NCBI RefSeq assembly: GCF_024679245.1
Contig: NC_090176.1
Location: 17,322,293 to 17,386,292, forward strand
Length of the DNA stretch: 64,000 nucleotides
Direction of reading: 5' to 3'
Origin: Pseudorasbora parva
Lineage: Eukaryota > Chordata > Actinopteri > Cypriniformes > Gobionidae
The notes under the pieces were generated by a model. That model saw only the letters and a list, made by a program, of their open reading frames with translations, had not been told where the DNA came from and searched no databases. Below, piece by piece: positions 46,894 through 58,342 of the stretch. Made by a program: the position numbers and the translations under genes. How positions within the stretch are numbered: the first letter of the stretch is position 1; the number at the start of each line of letters is the position of its first letter.

Positions 46894-47382
46894 TATGTCT
46901 GGGAGCGCTCTGGCGGTCTATAGGGGTGCTATAGGGGTTCTTTTCGTTTTAAATTGTTAAAAGACATTTCAGCTCTGGCCATCTTGCTTTCAGTCCGCGA
47001 TTAGCTTTTTTGTTTTCTTCATTACAGTTAAAGTAACGTCTGCTTTTCTCTAGTCATTCACAAGTTTCTCACTTCAAACTTTCTTTCTTCTGATCCGGTT
47101 TGCACAGCGCGCGTGGCTCGCGCTCTGCTTCTGCCCTAATGCGACTTTTAGTCCAGTGCGACGTATGTTATTTTCCTCTTCATGACGCATATTTTGACTG
47201 ATGCGACTCATACTCCGGAGCAACTTATAGCCTGAAAAATGCGGTAAGCACTGCATTGCAATACTTGCATTTCGCCCCGTCACTCTCATTTTTAAAGTGC
47301 TCCCACGCTTTCTTTGCCCGCTTAGAAAGCTGGTCATGACTTCTTCTTGTGGATACTACCCTAACCCTATGGATACTACATA

Positions 47383-48916
47383 CAGTATTGTTCAAAATAA
47401 TAGCAGTACAATGTGACTAACCAGAATAATCAAGGTTTTTCGTATATTTTTTTATTGCTACGTGGCAAACAAGTTACCAGTAGGTTCAGTAGATTCTCAG
47501 AAAACAAATGAGACCCAGCATTCATGATATGCACGCTCTTAAGGCTGTGCAATTGGGCAATTAGTTGAATTAGTTGAAAGGGGTGTGTTCAAAAAAATAG
47601 CAGTGTGGCATTCAATCACTGAGGTCATCAATTTTGTGAAGAAACAGGTGTGAATTAGGTGGCCCCTATTTAAGGATGAAGCCAACACTTGTTCAACATG
47701 CATTTGAAAGCTGAGGAAAATGGGTCGTTCAAGACATTGTTCAGAAGAACAGCGTACTTTGATTAAAAAGTTGATTAGAGAGGGGAAAACCTATAAAGAG
47801 GTGCAAAAAATGATAGGCTGTTCAGCTAAAATGATCTCCAATGCCTTAAAATGGAGAGCAAAACCAGAGAGACGTGGAAGAAAACGGAAGACAACCATCA
47901 AAATGGATAGAAGAATAACCAGAATGGAAAAGGCTCAGCCAATGATCACCTCCAGGATGATCAAAGACAGTCTGGAGTTACCTGTAAGTACTGTGACAGT
48001 TAGAAGACGTCTGTGTGAAGCTAATCTATTTTCAAGAATCCCCCGCAAAGTCCCTCTGTTAAAAAAAGGCATGTGCAGAATAGGTTACAATTTGCCAAAG
48101 AACACATCAACTGGCCTAAAGAGAAATGGAGGAACATTTTGTGGACTGATGAGAGTAAAATTTCTCTTTTTGGGTCCAAGGGCCACAGGCAGTTTGTGAG
48201 ACGACCCCCAAACTCTGAATTCAAGCCACAGTACACAGTGAAGACAGTGAAGCATGGAGGTGCAAGCATCATGATATGGGCATGTTTCTCCTACTATGGT
48301 GTTGGGCCTATTTATCGCATACCAGGGATCATGGATCAGTTTGCATATGTTAAAATACTTGAAGAGGTCATGTTGCCCTATGCTGAAGAGGACATGCCCT
48401 TGAAACGGTTGTTTCAACAAGACAATGACCCAAAACACACTAGTAAACGGGCAAAGTCTTGGTTCCAAACCAACAAAATTAATGTTATGGAGTGGCCAGC
48501 CCAATCTCCAGACCTTAATCCAATTGAGAACTTGTGGGGTGATATCAAAAATGCTGTTTCTGAAGCAAAACCAAGAAATGTGAATGAATTGTGGAATGTT
48601 GTTAAAGAATCATGGAGTGGAATAACAGCTGAGAGGTGCCACAAGTTGGTTGACTCCATGCCACACAGATGTCAAGCAGTTTTAAAAAACTGTGGTCATA
48701 CAACTAAATATTAGTTTAGTGATTCACAGGATTGCTAAATCCCAGAAAAAAAAAATGTTTGTACAACATAGTTTTGAGTTTGTACAGTCAAAGGTAGACA
48801 CTGCTATCTACTGAACCTACTGGTAACTTGTTTGCCACGTAGCAATAAAAAATATACTAAAAACCTTGATTATTCTGGTTAGTCACATTGTACTGCTATT
48901 ATTTTGAACAATACTG
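47383..48916 (+). mobile_element. Tc1-type transposon, copy 2 (one-base deletion)
   Basis: Same element and same flanks as copy 1, flanked by TA at 47381-47382 and 48917-48918, one base shorter (1534 bp). TIRs are intact, so it could still be mobilised in trans. Confidence 0.95.
47720..48714 (+). pseudogene. Tc1 transposase, frameshifted copy
   Basis: Identical to the intact transposase until about residue 115, where seven A bases (48061-48067) stand in place of eight. The first frame then runs off to a stop at 48199, while the catalytic domain stays open in another frame (48073-48714, with all three acidic residues). A homopolymer slip, either real or a sequencing/assembly error. Confidence 0.93.
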
Positions 48917-49118
48917 TATGTCTGGGAGCGCTCTGGCGGTCTATAGGGGTGCAAACATATATTACAACTAAATTCAAGGCACGTCATTGACGCCACTTAA
49001 CCGAGCAAAATGTTTCACTCGGTTACGCAATTTTTAACGGTTAATCGGTCAATCGGTTAACCATGGACACCCCTAGAAAAAACAAAAAAAATGTTAAAGA
49101 TACTTTAAAGACTTCCAA

Positions 49119-49310
49119 TTGTCACAGTCACCAGATCACTCACCCTCAGAACTACACTTCCCAGAATTTGCTCACCACCTGCACACACTCAACCATCACC
49201 CGCACCTGCCAGCAAATCACCTTCATCATCACACTCTCTATTTAAGCACTCGAGTTAAACCTCACAAGTGTCTGGTCTCATTGCTTAAACATGCAACAGA
49301 TACTCACCTG
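49119..49310 (+). repeat. Probable LTR scrap
   Basis: Reads GTCACAGTCACCAGATCACT, then CAGAACTACACTTCCCAGAA and CTCTATTTAAGCACTC. Such C/A-rich sequence with a TATTTAAG box is typical of fish gypsy LTRs. No matching internal region. Confidence 0.4.
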
Positions 49311-49793
49311 AGATAAGGCTGCAACATACTCCGCAAGAACAGAGAAAAAAAGTTCTCGCTCCCAGGACTGCGAGGACAAAATGACGTAATTTTCTTCTCG
49401 CAGCCCTGGTTCGGGAGTTCTCGCAGCTTGTTCTCGACCTATCGCCTGAGTAGAACTTCTTTCTTGCGGGTGTCTGAGAACTACTGTGTTATTGGTCATA
49501 CATTTAGTGTGGCCGTGGTTAATGTGAAGAAACGCTCGGTAAGTCTAAAAGGTAAGAAAAAAAGGTTTTGTGAGAGGTCTTTTTTTATTCCTATGTCATA
49601 TGCGATATAGCCTCTTATACTATACAGAGGACACCTGAACCCCATTATTGAGGAAATTAAAAGACATGAATAGACAATGGTTTTTTTTTCATTTACCAAT
49701 CCATTTTTTAAAATCCAAACTTTGTATAAAGATGATTCTCAAAGTTATGAAAGTTTACTTAATGGCTATAAATGCCATTTCCTTTCTAGTATC

Positions 49794-49935
49794 TACACTC
49801 ACCTAAAGCATTATTAGGAACACCATACTAATACTGTGTTTGACCCCCTTTCGCCTTCAGAACTGCCTTAATTCTACGTGGCATTGATTCAACAAGGTGC
49901 TGAAAGCATTCTTTAGAAATGTTGGGGGATATTCA
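49794..49935 (+). mobile_element. Tc1-like terminal fragment
   Basis: TACACTCACCTAAAGCATTA then TTAGGAACACCATACTAATA is a known style of Tc1 terminus, followed by GTGGCATTGATTCAACAAGG. Truncated after about 140 bp. Confidence 0.65.
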
Positions 49936-50532
49936 GGGGTATTCACTAAACCGGCGCAGTCATGTGACAAAAGAACGACACTCAGAGTTAGACCTGAAGA
50001 TCGACTTGAACGAGAAGACTCAAGAGATGAACTAATCTCTTCTGTTTCCGGTGACTGCATAGTCTTGCCTTTATGGGGCTGGGACTTGATGAAAGAATGA
50101 CTCAAAGACTCGAGAGAAATAATCTTTTCTGTTTCCAGACGCATGTATTATATAAGGCTGTCACGGCCCAGATCAGACATGATGATAGAACTAATGCCTA
50201 GACCCAGAAGTCACAAGTGGTGTAACATTACTAATCTTTCTAGGGAAGAGACGTGATTAAATGTGAAGTGACTAAATAAAGAATGTTTTGGATCGGTAAG
50301 TGAGGCAAGCGCAATTAATTCATAATTTCTTTCTCAAAGTTTGGCCATGACTGCATAAGATTATAGTATTTTTTTATTCCAAAAGTACTAAATGTGTTGA
50401 AAAAGGTCAAATGTAACATTCTGCTTAATTGAATGAAATGAATGAGATGACTTGAAAAAAGATTTGTTCATTTTGCTGAACGAGATTCAAAGATCTGAGT
50501 CAGTAAAATGATCTGAACTTCCCACCACTAAG
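49936..50532. mobile_element. Fragment of a hAT-like repeat (AGTGGTGGGAAGTTC end)
   Basis: The high end in complement begins TTAGTGGTGGGAAGTTCAGA followed by TCATTTTACTGACTCAGATC, a recurrent cyprinid repeat end. Repeated AGATCGACTTGAACGAG and AACGAGATTCAAAGATC blocks occur inside. The low end is not defined. Confidence 0.45.
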
Positions 50533-51011
50533 ACATACCCATAAAAAGACAGCTGCTCACAAGTTATTCTGAATACACATAACCAATATATATTTAGAAA
50601 GCCAACACTTGAGAGTTTACAACTGAATACTCAGAATTACTCAGACAGTTATAGATAGAGATATACAAGCTAAAACATAAAAATGTAAAATATTTAAAAT
50701 ATTTTTTAATGTATAAAAATAGTATATGAATGTAGTAAAACAACTTATAACTACAACTAAAGTGAAGCCACAAGTGCGGTCATGCTTTATTAAATAAAAA
50801 TACACAGATAATATTCATATATTATTAGGATGGCACATCTAACAGAAAGAAAGATAATATATTCCTTGCATGAATTACATGATGGCTATTAAGAATCTAT
50901 GAAAATGTGTCTCTTGAAGACAGATCAGAATTTAATATGATTCAAAACTATAATTTCAGTGTTGATGAAAAACTTTTGGAAAACATTTTTAAGTGAAAAC
51001 AGTGTTTTCAA

Positions 51012-51160
51012 ATGTATCTGGATTAATGTAGTCTTAGAGATATGAGAGTTTAGAATGTACTTTACATTTGTAAAGGAGCAAATGTAAACGTGAAATTTAA
51101 AGTACATTCTAAACTCATGTCTCCAAAGCTACATCTACATTAATCCAAAGAGATTTACAA
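51012..51160. mobile_element. Small foldback (GGATTAATGTAG arms)
   Basis: The left arm CTGGATTAATGTAGTCTTAG with AGTTTAGAATGTACTTTA pairs with the right TAAAGTACATTCTAAACTCA and CTACATTAATCC. It lies at the truncated 3-prime end of the DIRS copy. Confidence 0.7.
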
Positions 51161-51194
51161 ATGAGGAGAGCAATAAACGCAATCAAACAAAAAA

Positions 51195-51330
51195 AAAAAA
51201 CCTTCCACTTGGAAGAATAAAGCTTCCTCGTAGAGGGGGCTCTGGCATTAGCAATGGTCTCCTGAACGTCCGCAGGCAGACCAGCACTCAAGACTGATCG
51301 CCTTTGATGGGCCAGACCCACAGCTTCCAA
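51195..51330 (-). pseudogene. DIRS region before tyrosine recombinase
   Basis: Reads SVLSAGLPADVQETIANARA then PSTRKLYSSKWKVF, the conserved lead-in to the DIRS tyrosine recombinase. The recombinase core itself is missing. Confidence 0.7.
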
Positions 51331-51489
51331 ATCTCAGGACGAGGATGCCAGCTCCTGCCCTGAAGCTGTGAAAGCTGATCCTCTCTGACTGGAGTCTCCC
51401 AAGGAGGGGAGTCCAGAAGAAGAATCAGCTCCGAGAACCGCGTCTAAAATCAGTCTGGCCAGAATGATGCCACCAGCAGAAGATTGGCC

Positions 51490-51870
51490 TAGCTCTCTCT
51501 CACTCTGTGCAGAACTGCCGGAATCAACTTGATGGGCGGGAACACATAGAAAAGAGCCTTAGCCTCGACCAGGGGTGAGCGAACGCATCCACTCCCAGCA
51601 GCGCAGGAGGGCTTAAAGAGAACCAAAGCAGGCATTTGGACAACTCCTTCGTGGCAAAGAGGTCCACCTCTGCTCTGCCAAACCACTCCCAAATTTGGGC
51701 TACTGTGAGACGATTCAGCATCCATTCCCCTGACCTGAGCTTCTACCTCAAAAAGAAGTCTGCCGTGAGGTTCAAAACTCCGGTGACGGACTGCCCCGAG
51801 GGACAGGAATTTGCCCTGAGCTCACAGGAGACGGCTCGCATGCCTGTCCAGGGTGCGCGACCGTAAGCCC
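51490..51870 (-). pseudogene. DIRS RNase H-linked region
   Basis: One frame reads LNRLTVAQIWEWFGRAEVDL then FATKELSKCLLWFSLSPPAL and DAFAHPWSRLRLFSMCSRPS, matching the segment after RNase H in fish DIRS. Confidence 0.75.
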
Positions 51871-51878
51871 CCTTCTTC

Positions 51879-53423
51879 GTTACATTTACTCGAGTAAATT
51901 TTTTGGGTAACTTGTACTTTTAGAGTATATTTAAAACTGGGTACTTTTACTCAAGTACATTTCTTGTGAAAAAAACTGTACTTTTACTTCGTTACATTCG
52001 GTGGCGTTATTCCGCTACTGTCAATGGTAATAATTAATTATATATTTTAAAACAAGTTAATATGACTTCGCAAGTCTCGCGAAACGTTGGAGAGGCTGCT
52101 TCGCGAGAGGTGTACGCATCACCCACATATAATTAGCGCGCGTTTAGTCAGATGATGGCCAAAGCAGAGGAAGATCAGGAAGATGTGTGTGTGAGCTATG
52201 GGAGGCAGATCACCCGTTCCCTCTAGTTCATGTTTTTACTCCTGGATGTCAATAAGAATAGTTTCATAATGCTATACTGTGTGCACCAAAACAAACTGAC
52301 ATCTCAGCATACAAGAATTGCAGCTCCAACCTGAAAAAACATGTAGCTAGTGGTAAGTGTAACAATGTTGCTTATATTTGAACACTATTAATGGTAATTT
52401 GGTAACTATGGGCACTTTTCTCTTATTGTAATACTATTTCACACACTGTCCGAGTGTTTCCAATAATAATGAACACTAGAGGCAGAAAAACAGCATTTTT
52501 TATTGTTTTGTTTAACCATAGTCCATGATTTGTAAACAAATACAATTTGAATGTTCGTCTTTTCTTACCTATTAAGCTTGCTCGATAGCTCAGCTGATAC
52601 AGATTTGTATTTGTAATGTGAAAAACTTGGGAACGAACCCCCGTGAGGGGGTCATGATAAAAGAGATAAAAGACAAGTTCAAAACACAAGCTAAAATTAC
52701 ATGGATACAATTTGTCACATTTGCTTTTGTTAACAATATCGGGTAGGTCTGAACCAGTGTGGGTGTATGTTAAAAACCCAACATAACAAATGCCAGATTC
52801 ACGCACATGTGTACCGGAAAAAACTAAGCTTTTAGCACCACCCAGTGGACATTTTACTTTGAAACTGTCGTGATATGTAAGTATTGGTACATATTTTATG
52901 GTTTGCAAAACCGTTGCCACAGCTATGTTTTTCCCTATGAGACCAGGGTAAAAACAAAACAAATAGATAGCCTAATTCGACCTCTTGCATTTATACACAC
53001 ATCCAGACAGACAACAGTCTGAAGTGATACATACAAATAAAAACAGGATTGTATTTTATGCCTACCTAAAGAATGCATATACTTATAAAAACATAAGAAC
53101 AAAGTATGTTTTAAACAGAGCTCTGGTTAGCCCAGCACACCATTAATTTACACTGTTTAACCATTAAACACACACACACACGTATGTGTATATATATAGA
53201 GGTCTGTGAAAGCTCTAGTCTGAAATTCAGGGTTTTCGCTTCTTATCAATCAGATCGAAAGTAACTAGTAACTAAATACTTGAGTAGTTTTTTCATCGAA
53301 TACTTTTTTACTCTTACTCAAGTAACTATTACGATTGTTACTTTTACTTTTACTTGAGTAAATATTTCCGTAAGTACTTTTACTTTTACTTGAGTACAGA
53401 TTTTGGCTACTCTACCCACCTCT
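51879..53423. mobile_element. hAT element nested in the DIRS copy
   Basis: The right end, in complement, is CAGAGGTGGGTAGAGTAGCC followed by TACTCAAGTAAAAGTA repeats; the left end has TTACTCGAGTAAA and TACTTTTACTCAAGTACA. A GCCCC(C)TT sequence at both borders is a probable imperfect 8-bp duplication. No transposase remains. Confidence 0.75.
52575..52648 (+). repeat. tRNA-like sequence inside the hAT
   Basis: GCTCGATAGCTCAGCTGATA resembles a tRNA 5-prime half with A box, and GGGAACGAACCCC a B box about 45 bp later. The anticodon arm does not fold convincingly. Likely a tRNA pseudogene or SINE head. Confidence 0.4.
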
Positions 53424-53633
53424 GCCCCTTGGCAAGTCACATAAGACACCACCGCCATGTTGTCTATCCTGACAATGACAGTGTCCTGTGAGGAAAGGGA
53501 GAAAATGCTGAAGGCCCAGGAAGACCAAAGATCGGGCCCCTACGCGTTTCATCCACCAATGGAATGAAGCAGTCCCAGAGGAAGGACCTGGGAGGATGCA
53601 GCCATGAGGCCTAAAAGCCTGTGGCATGTCCCT

Positions 53634-54454
53634 TCAGAAACATGATTGCCGGGCTTGAAGCTGGCCAGACATGTTGAAATACTGGAAATCCGGGCAGGAG
53701 CTCAACGGGCCTTCATTGACACATTGACGGGAATCCAGACAGATCCCTAAAAAGGTGGTCTGTTGGGACGGTAGGAGAACACTCTTGTCGTGTTCACCCT
53801 TAAGCCAAGGGAACGGACGTGGCGAAGCACAGAGTCCCTGTGAGCATTCCCCAGCTCCTTGGACTGGGCCAGAAGGAGCCAGTCGTCCAGGTAGTTGAGT
53901 ATGCGGATACCCTGGAGCCTCAGCAGGGCCAGTGCAGCATCCACACACTTTTTGAACATCCTTGGCGTCAAAGCAAGGCCAAAGGGGAGCACCTTGTTCT
54001 GGAAAACCTTCCCTCCAAAGGCAAACCTGAGGAGCTTCCTGTGTCGCTGGATGACCTGAATATGAAAATATGCATCTTTCAGGTCTATCGACACGAACCA
54101 ATCCCCTGCACGAACCTGAGCAATGATGGACTTCAACGTTAACATCTTGAACCTCCCTCTGAGGAGGGAAAGGTTCAGAAGTAGAAGGTCTAGTATGGGC
54201 CGTAGACTGCCGTCCTTCTTCAGAACCAAGAAGTAACAGCTGAAAAATCCTCGCTCTAATCCGTAGGTGGGACGACTTCTATCGCTCCCTTGAGAAGGAG
54301 GCAAGACAGTTCCTCTTGTAGTACAGAAGCCTCTGAGGCGCTGTTTACTACAGTTTGGAGGACCCGCTGAAACAAGTGGGGTTGCGGCAAAACTGAAGTG
54401 TGTAGCTGAATCGTGCGTAGCACCCAGGGCGATACTCCTGGTAGACGTTTCCAC
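53634..54454 (-). pseudogene. DIRS reverse transcriptase domain
   Basis: The frame (54454-53747, continued in another frame to 53634) contains CYFLVLKKDGSLRPILDL, RFKMLTLKSIIAQVRAGDWF, SIDLKDAYFHIQVIQRHRK, KVLPFGLALTPRMFKKCVDA and the catalytic NYLDDWLLLA. These are all main RT motifs of the DIRS clade, unusually well kept. The frame shift near 53750 and the missing downstream parts make it a pseudogene. Confidence 0.88.
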
Positions 54455-54459
54455 TCTTT

Positions 54460-55486
54460 AACAAAGTGAGAAAAGAGGAAGCGGAGTAGTGAAGTGCAGT
54501 GGGCATACCTGATTTAGGGTGCCGAGCTGGATCTCTGTGGAAGGATCGTCCAGCCGCAGAGCCTAAAGCGTCTCCTTTCCCTAATGTTGGAGTCGCACAA
54601 GGTTGAGCCGACCCCGCTGCTCGAGGCGCACTGGGTGGCGAGTGTGAGGGGGGTTGGACTCGGAGAGCGGCCGAGGGGGCGGGCAAAAACCCTTGCGAGG
54701 TCTGACCCAGCCCTGAGCATCTGGCACGACTCTTCCTCCTGACCGAAGGGTCAGGAACGACTAGGCAGAGCTGGAGCAGAGGGCTTACTGCCAGGCCGCT
54801 TCATCTGAAGGTATTGATGAGGTCTTTGGCGTGGAAAGGGGCGACCACAAGCTCCCCAAACCGTGGCAGGTGGGGGATGACTCTGGTCACTCCTAGATGA
54901 CTCTGGTCACTCCTACTTCCGGTATGAAAATACTTTTTGAACGGAGGACGGTCTCTGGGCTGGGAAGGGGAGGGGAAGTGCTAGACGACTCCCTCGTTCT
55001 TCTAGGCATGAACTGCCTGAAAGCCGCCGACTAGGACTTGGCTGCTCTGAACTTGTCAACCACAGTGTTGACAGCCTCACTGAATAAACCCTCCTGAGAA
55101 ACTGGCACGTTGAGGAGGAAAACCTTCTCGTAATTTCAGTTAGGTTTAACCACAGCCACTGAGCGTCCAAGTGCTCAGTAGCTTGTGCTCAATAGCCAGT
55201 AAGGCCAAATCCATGTGGCCATACGGAGCTCCTTTACAGCCTCGGCCGTAACACCGCCTCCCTTGTCAATCTCCTTTAGAACATCCGCTTGGTAGGCTTG
55301 GAGAATGGCCATATATGGAGGCCCAAGCCAGCCTGACCAGCCGCGATGTAGGACTTACCGATTAGAGCGGAAGTGGTCCTACACGGCTTAGAAGGGAGGA
55401 TAGGGAGACATTTTCAAGTGTAGGCTGAAGAAGGTGAAAGATGAGAGGCTAGTGTATCCTCGACCGCCGGAATGGCGGAATAACCA
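54460..55486 (-). pseudogene. DIRS gag-like region, second part
   Basis: Frames on the - strand change several times. Recognisable pieces are GYSAIPAVEDTLASHLSPSS at the high end, PCRTTSALIGKSYIAAGQAG, and EQPSPSRRLSGSS with FPAQRPSSVQ. It continues the gag interrupted at 59560. Confidence 0.65.
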
Positions 55487-55678
55487 CACAGCAAAATCTC
55501 CAGTGTCAAAATCTTGGTGTTAAGGACTCTTAGAGTAAAGAGTTAATTTTCTGGTGTTGAATTAACACTGCTAGTGTAAACCGCACTCTCTGGCTGGTGA
55601 ACATATTCAGAGTTAAATATCAATAACACTGACAGAGAGTATAGTCACATCCGGGAAATTTTGGCAGCGGAACAAGCT

Positions 55679-56275
55679 CAAACTTTTTCTCACAGACGCC
55701 ATTTTCTTTGCCTCGCGATGCGTAACATCAAGGAGGGGAAACGCTGATATTGCGTGTTTCATCCTATGGTTCCATCTCATTTACGTATCCATTTTATAGC
55801 ATTATATTGTTTTATAACTAGTTATGTGTACGGTTAAACAGCTCTCATAGAGGCATTTTCGTTGACGTGATTCGGACGGAGCAGACCAGGCGGGTGCTTT
55901 TTCACAGGGAAACGCCGTAAGTAAGTGTTTTAGCTCATTTACAATATGTATTTTATAAAATGTTTATTTAACGCAATATTTAAATGCTCTGCACGCTTAA
56001 ACGAAACAACCTTTCTCACATGCGGCATTTTCTTTGACTCGTGAGTGGTGACATGGAACTGACGACGAGGAGGCGGGTGCACGCCGCTTGCAGATTATAA
56101 GGGAAACTAAGTAAAATAAGTGTTTAGCCTAATTTGCAACGTGTTTTTTTAATGACGTCGTTTAACGATATCTAACGCTTTTAAAACGCGCCTAAACCTT
56201 TCTTACAGACTAGGCTTGTGACACAGTTGAGACACGGAGTGTGCTTTTAACAGAGAAAACACCTAAAGTAAGTGT
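55679..56275 (+). repeat. Diverged tandem cassettes of about 175 bp
   Basis: Four blocks share the order: pyrimidine tract with TCACAG or TTACAG, (G)GCATTTTCTTTG-like sequence, GGCGGGTGC- or GGAGTGTGC-like sequence, CAGRGAAA, then TAAGTAAGTGTTTT. They start near 55679, 55850, 56010 and 56195. Acceptor-like starts and GTAAGT ends look like repeated exons. Confidence 0.55.
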
Positions 56276-56615
56276 TCTACACATATAATAATCTGTATAA
56301 TTGCTGTATAATTATGTATTTATGTCTTGGAAAAATCACTGGCCTCACTGGTGAAGCAGCATCAAACGGGGGTTTCTAACATGCTTTCTCTTCCCCGTTA
56401 TAGTTCATTCACCGAACTGTAGTCTTATTGCACTAACGTTACTTAATCTTTGTGTATGATTTTTATTGGGTAGAATTCCAGATTCAAAGACTCATATTAC
56501 TAACAAAGGAAAGCTATTTTTTTGCGAAATCAAGTGACAAAGTTTTAGGCAGGATTGTTTTTTGAACTTCTAAAAATGTTGACCTAATTTGCTTTTGACC
56601 TGTCTCTGTCTTAAG

Positions 56616-57827
56616 AAGCATCATGTTCATCAGCTGCATCAACATTGATTTTTGACCACCCCCCTGGACTGAAACCAAGGCTGACAGATGACCATGCTTT
56701 CGGTTCTGCAGCAAAAAGGTATGTTTAAGGTATAGAAAACTGTAGTGCTTTTCTTGGCAGATTATTGGTAAATATCTTTAAGCACAGTTATTGATCAATA
56801 ATATTTATTTACAATAAAGGACAACTAAGGCAAAAAGTGCATGCATCCCTCCATGGATGCTGGATCTTATACACTAGAGATCAACAGTGTGAGAAAGAAA
56901 AAGATCAATGTCAGTGTCTATGGTGATGCACTTTTATGATGATAGATGCACTTTTATAATGGATGCCTGCACTTATGATGATAGATGCACTTTTATGATG
57001 ATAGATGCACTTTTATAATGGATGCCTGCACTTATGATGATAGATGCACTTTTATGATGATAGATGCACTTTTATGATGATAGATGCACTTTTATGATGA
57101 TAGATGCACTTTTATGATGGATGCCTGCACTTATGATGATAGATGCACTTTTATGATGGATAGATGCACTTTTATGATTGATAGATAGATGCACTTTTAT
57201 AATGGATAGATGCACTAGAGTCTGTGTTTAAAACTAATGAAACGTGTATACTTTAAGACTGTTTAAAGTATTTCTTTATCCTCAAACTATATTTTGCTCA
57301 TTGCCAGCACACCTACCATATGACTGAAAAACAGAAGAACAACTCCACAAACTGCAGACCAATACCCTTGAAAGTGTCACTATTATTGGAGGACCAATAC
57401 TTTTAGAATGGGTAAGTCATTCTTTCAGACTAAATATTTATGCAAAATGTAGGCTAATTATCACTAACTTTTGGTTAACGTTTGGATATGCCTTCATGTT
57501 TAAATGTATTGTTTTTGCTGTTTGTGTTTTTAGGAGAATTTCTATGATGCAGCAAGTAAAGGGTACCTGGCTTGGTGTTTGGAGGCTGTACAGACTAGAA
57601 CCTGTCTGGAGATGGTACGATTTAACATATAACATGAGAGAATCATGGCCACAAATATCACATTTGTTGGTATTTGGCTAATAGAATTGAGTCAAACTAA
57701 TTGTTTTCATGATTTGACAGGTATATATTTTCTGTTTGATTTTAGACTCAACAGATTGGGAAATCACCTGCCCCCAACATCACAAAGTCAGGAAGAAGGG
57801 AACAAAAATCATTCCAGCAGATGACTA
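56616..57827 (+). other. Possible exons of an unknown element gene
   Basis: Open segments with splice-like borders: 56616-56718 (frame contains STLIFDHPPGLKPRLTDDHA, donor GTATGT), 57534-57614 (27 codons: ENFYDAASKGYLAWCLEAVQ and TRTCLEM, acceptor TTTTTAG), and 57746-57827 (TQQIGKSPAPNITKSGRREQ, acceptor TTTTAG, donor GTAAGT). The last two join in frame. No family is recognised; the segment between, ending at 57412, has a stop in the frame that would fit, so the transcript model is uncertain. Confidence 0.3.
56931..57215. repeat. Minisatellite, about 20-bp unit
   Basis: The unit GATGATAGATGCACTTTTAT is repeated more than ten times, with interspersed GATGGATGCCTGCACTTAT variants. Confidence 0.9.
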
Positions 57828-57841
57828 GTAAGTGAGATTTC

Positions 57842-58272
57842 TTAAGGGTTAGTTCACCCAAAAATTAAAATTCTGTCATCATTTACTCACCCTTATGTCG
57901 TTGGACACCCTTAAGACCTCATTCATCTTCAGACACAGATGAAGATATTAGTGTTGAAATCTGATGGCTCAAAAAGGCCTTCATTGACACCTATATCATT
58001 TCCTCTCTCAAGACCCATAAAGGCACTAAAGATGTCGTTACAGAGCCCATCTCACTACAGCGGCTCTACAATAATTTTCCGAGGTGACGAGAATAGTTTT
58101 TGTGCGTAAAAAAAAACGCTTCATTAAGCCTCGGCGCATTTTGAATCATAGACAGTCCATGCAACTACCACTTTCAAGCCACAGAAATATATAAAGGTAC
58201 ATCATTAAAGTACTCCATGCAACTCCAGTGGTTTAATATACATTTTCATTAAACTATGCAAATGCCATGTTT

Positions 58273-58342
<70 letters not shown>

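Larger units (their letters stand above)
44914..46929. repeat. Tandem 2-kb unit, copy 1
   Basis: Runs from TTCTTTTCGTTTTAAATTG to CTATAGGGGTGC and repeats at 46938-48952 with an 8-bp spacer (TATAGGGG). It contains about 445 bp of left flank, one complete Tc1 element and about 35 bp of right flank. Confidence 0.93.
46938..48952. repeat. Tandem 2-kb unit, copy 2
   Basis: Nearly identical to 44914-46929. The only difference I see is one A fewer in the run at 48061-48067. Both copies share the Tc1 insertion site, so the array arose after that insertion. Confidence 0.93.
44727..49075. mobile_element. hAT carrier holding tandem Tc1 units, 8-bp TSD
   Basis: GAAAAAAC at 44719-44726 and 49076-49083 is an exact 8-bp duplication. 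Termini TAGGGCTGCACGTTTTC and, in complement, TAGGGGTGTCCATGG, with GGTTAACCG-type subterminal motifs. The hAT part itself is non-coding. Nearly all its length is a 2-kb unit present twice, each with a Tc1 element. Confidence 0.88.

Noticed and set aside
52575..52648. Functional tRNA gene
   Set aside because: A and B boxes are recognisable but the anticodon and T arms do not pair well; it is kept only as a tRNA-like repeat.
56514..56714. Antisense 66-codon frame in the CACTA-like element
   Set aside because: It opposes the strand with splice signals and AATAAA and shows no motif.
56935..57215. CRISPR-like regular repeats
   Set aside because: Units are adjacent without unique spacers in a vertebrate genome; this is a minisatellite.
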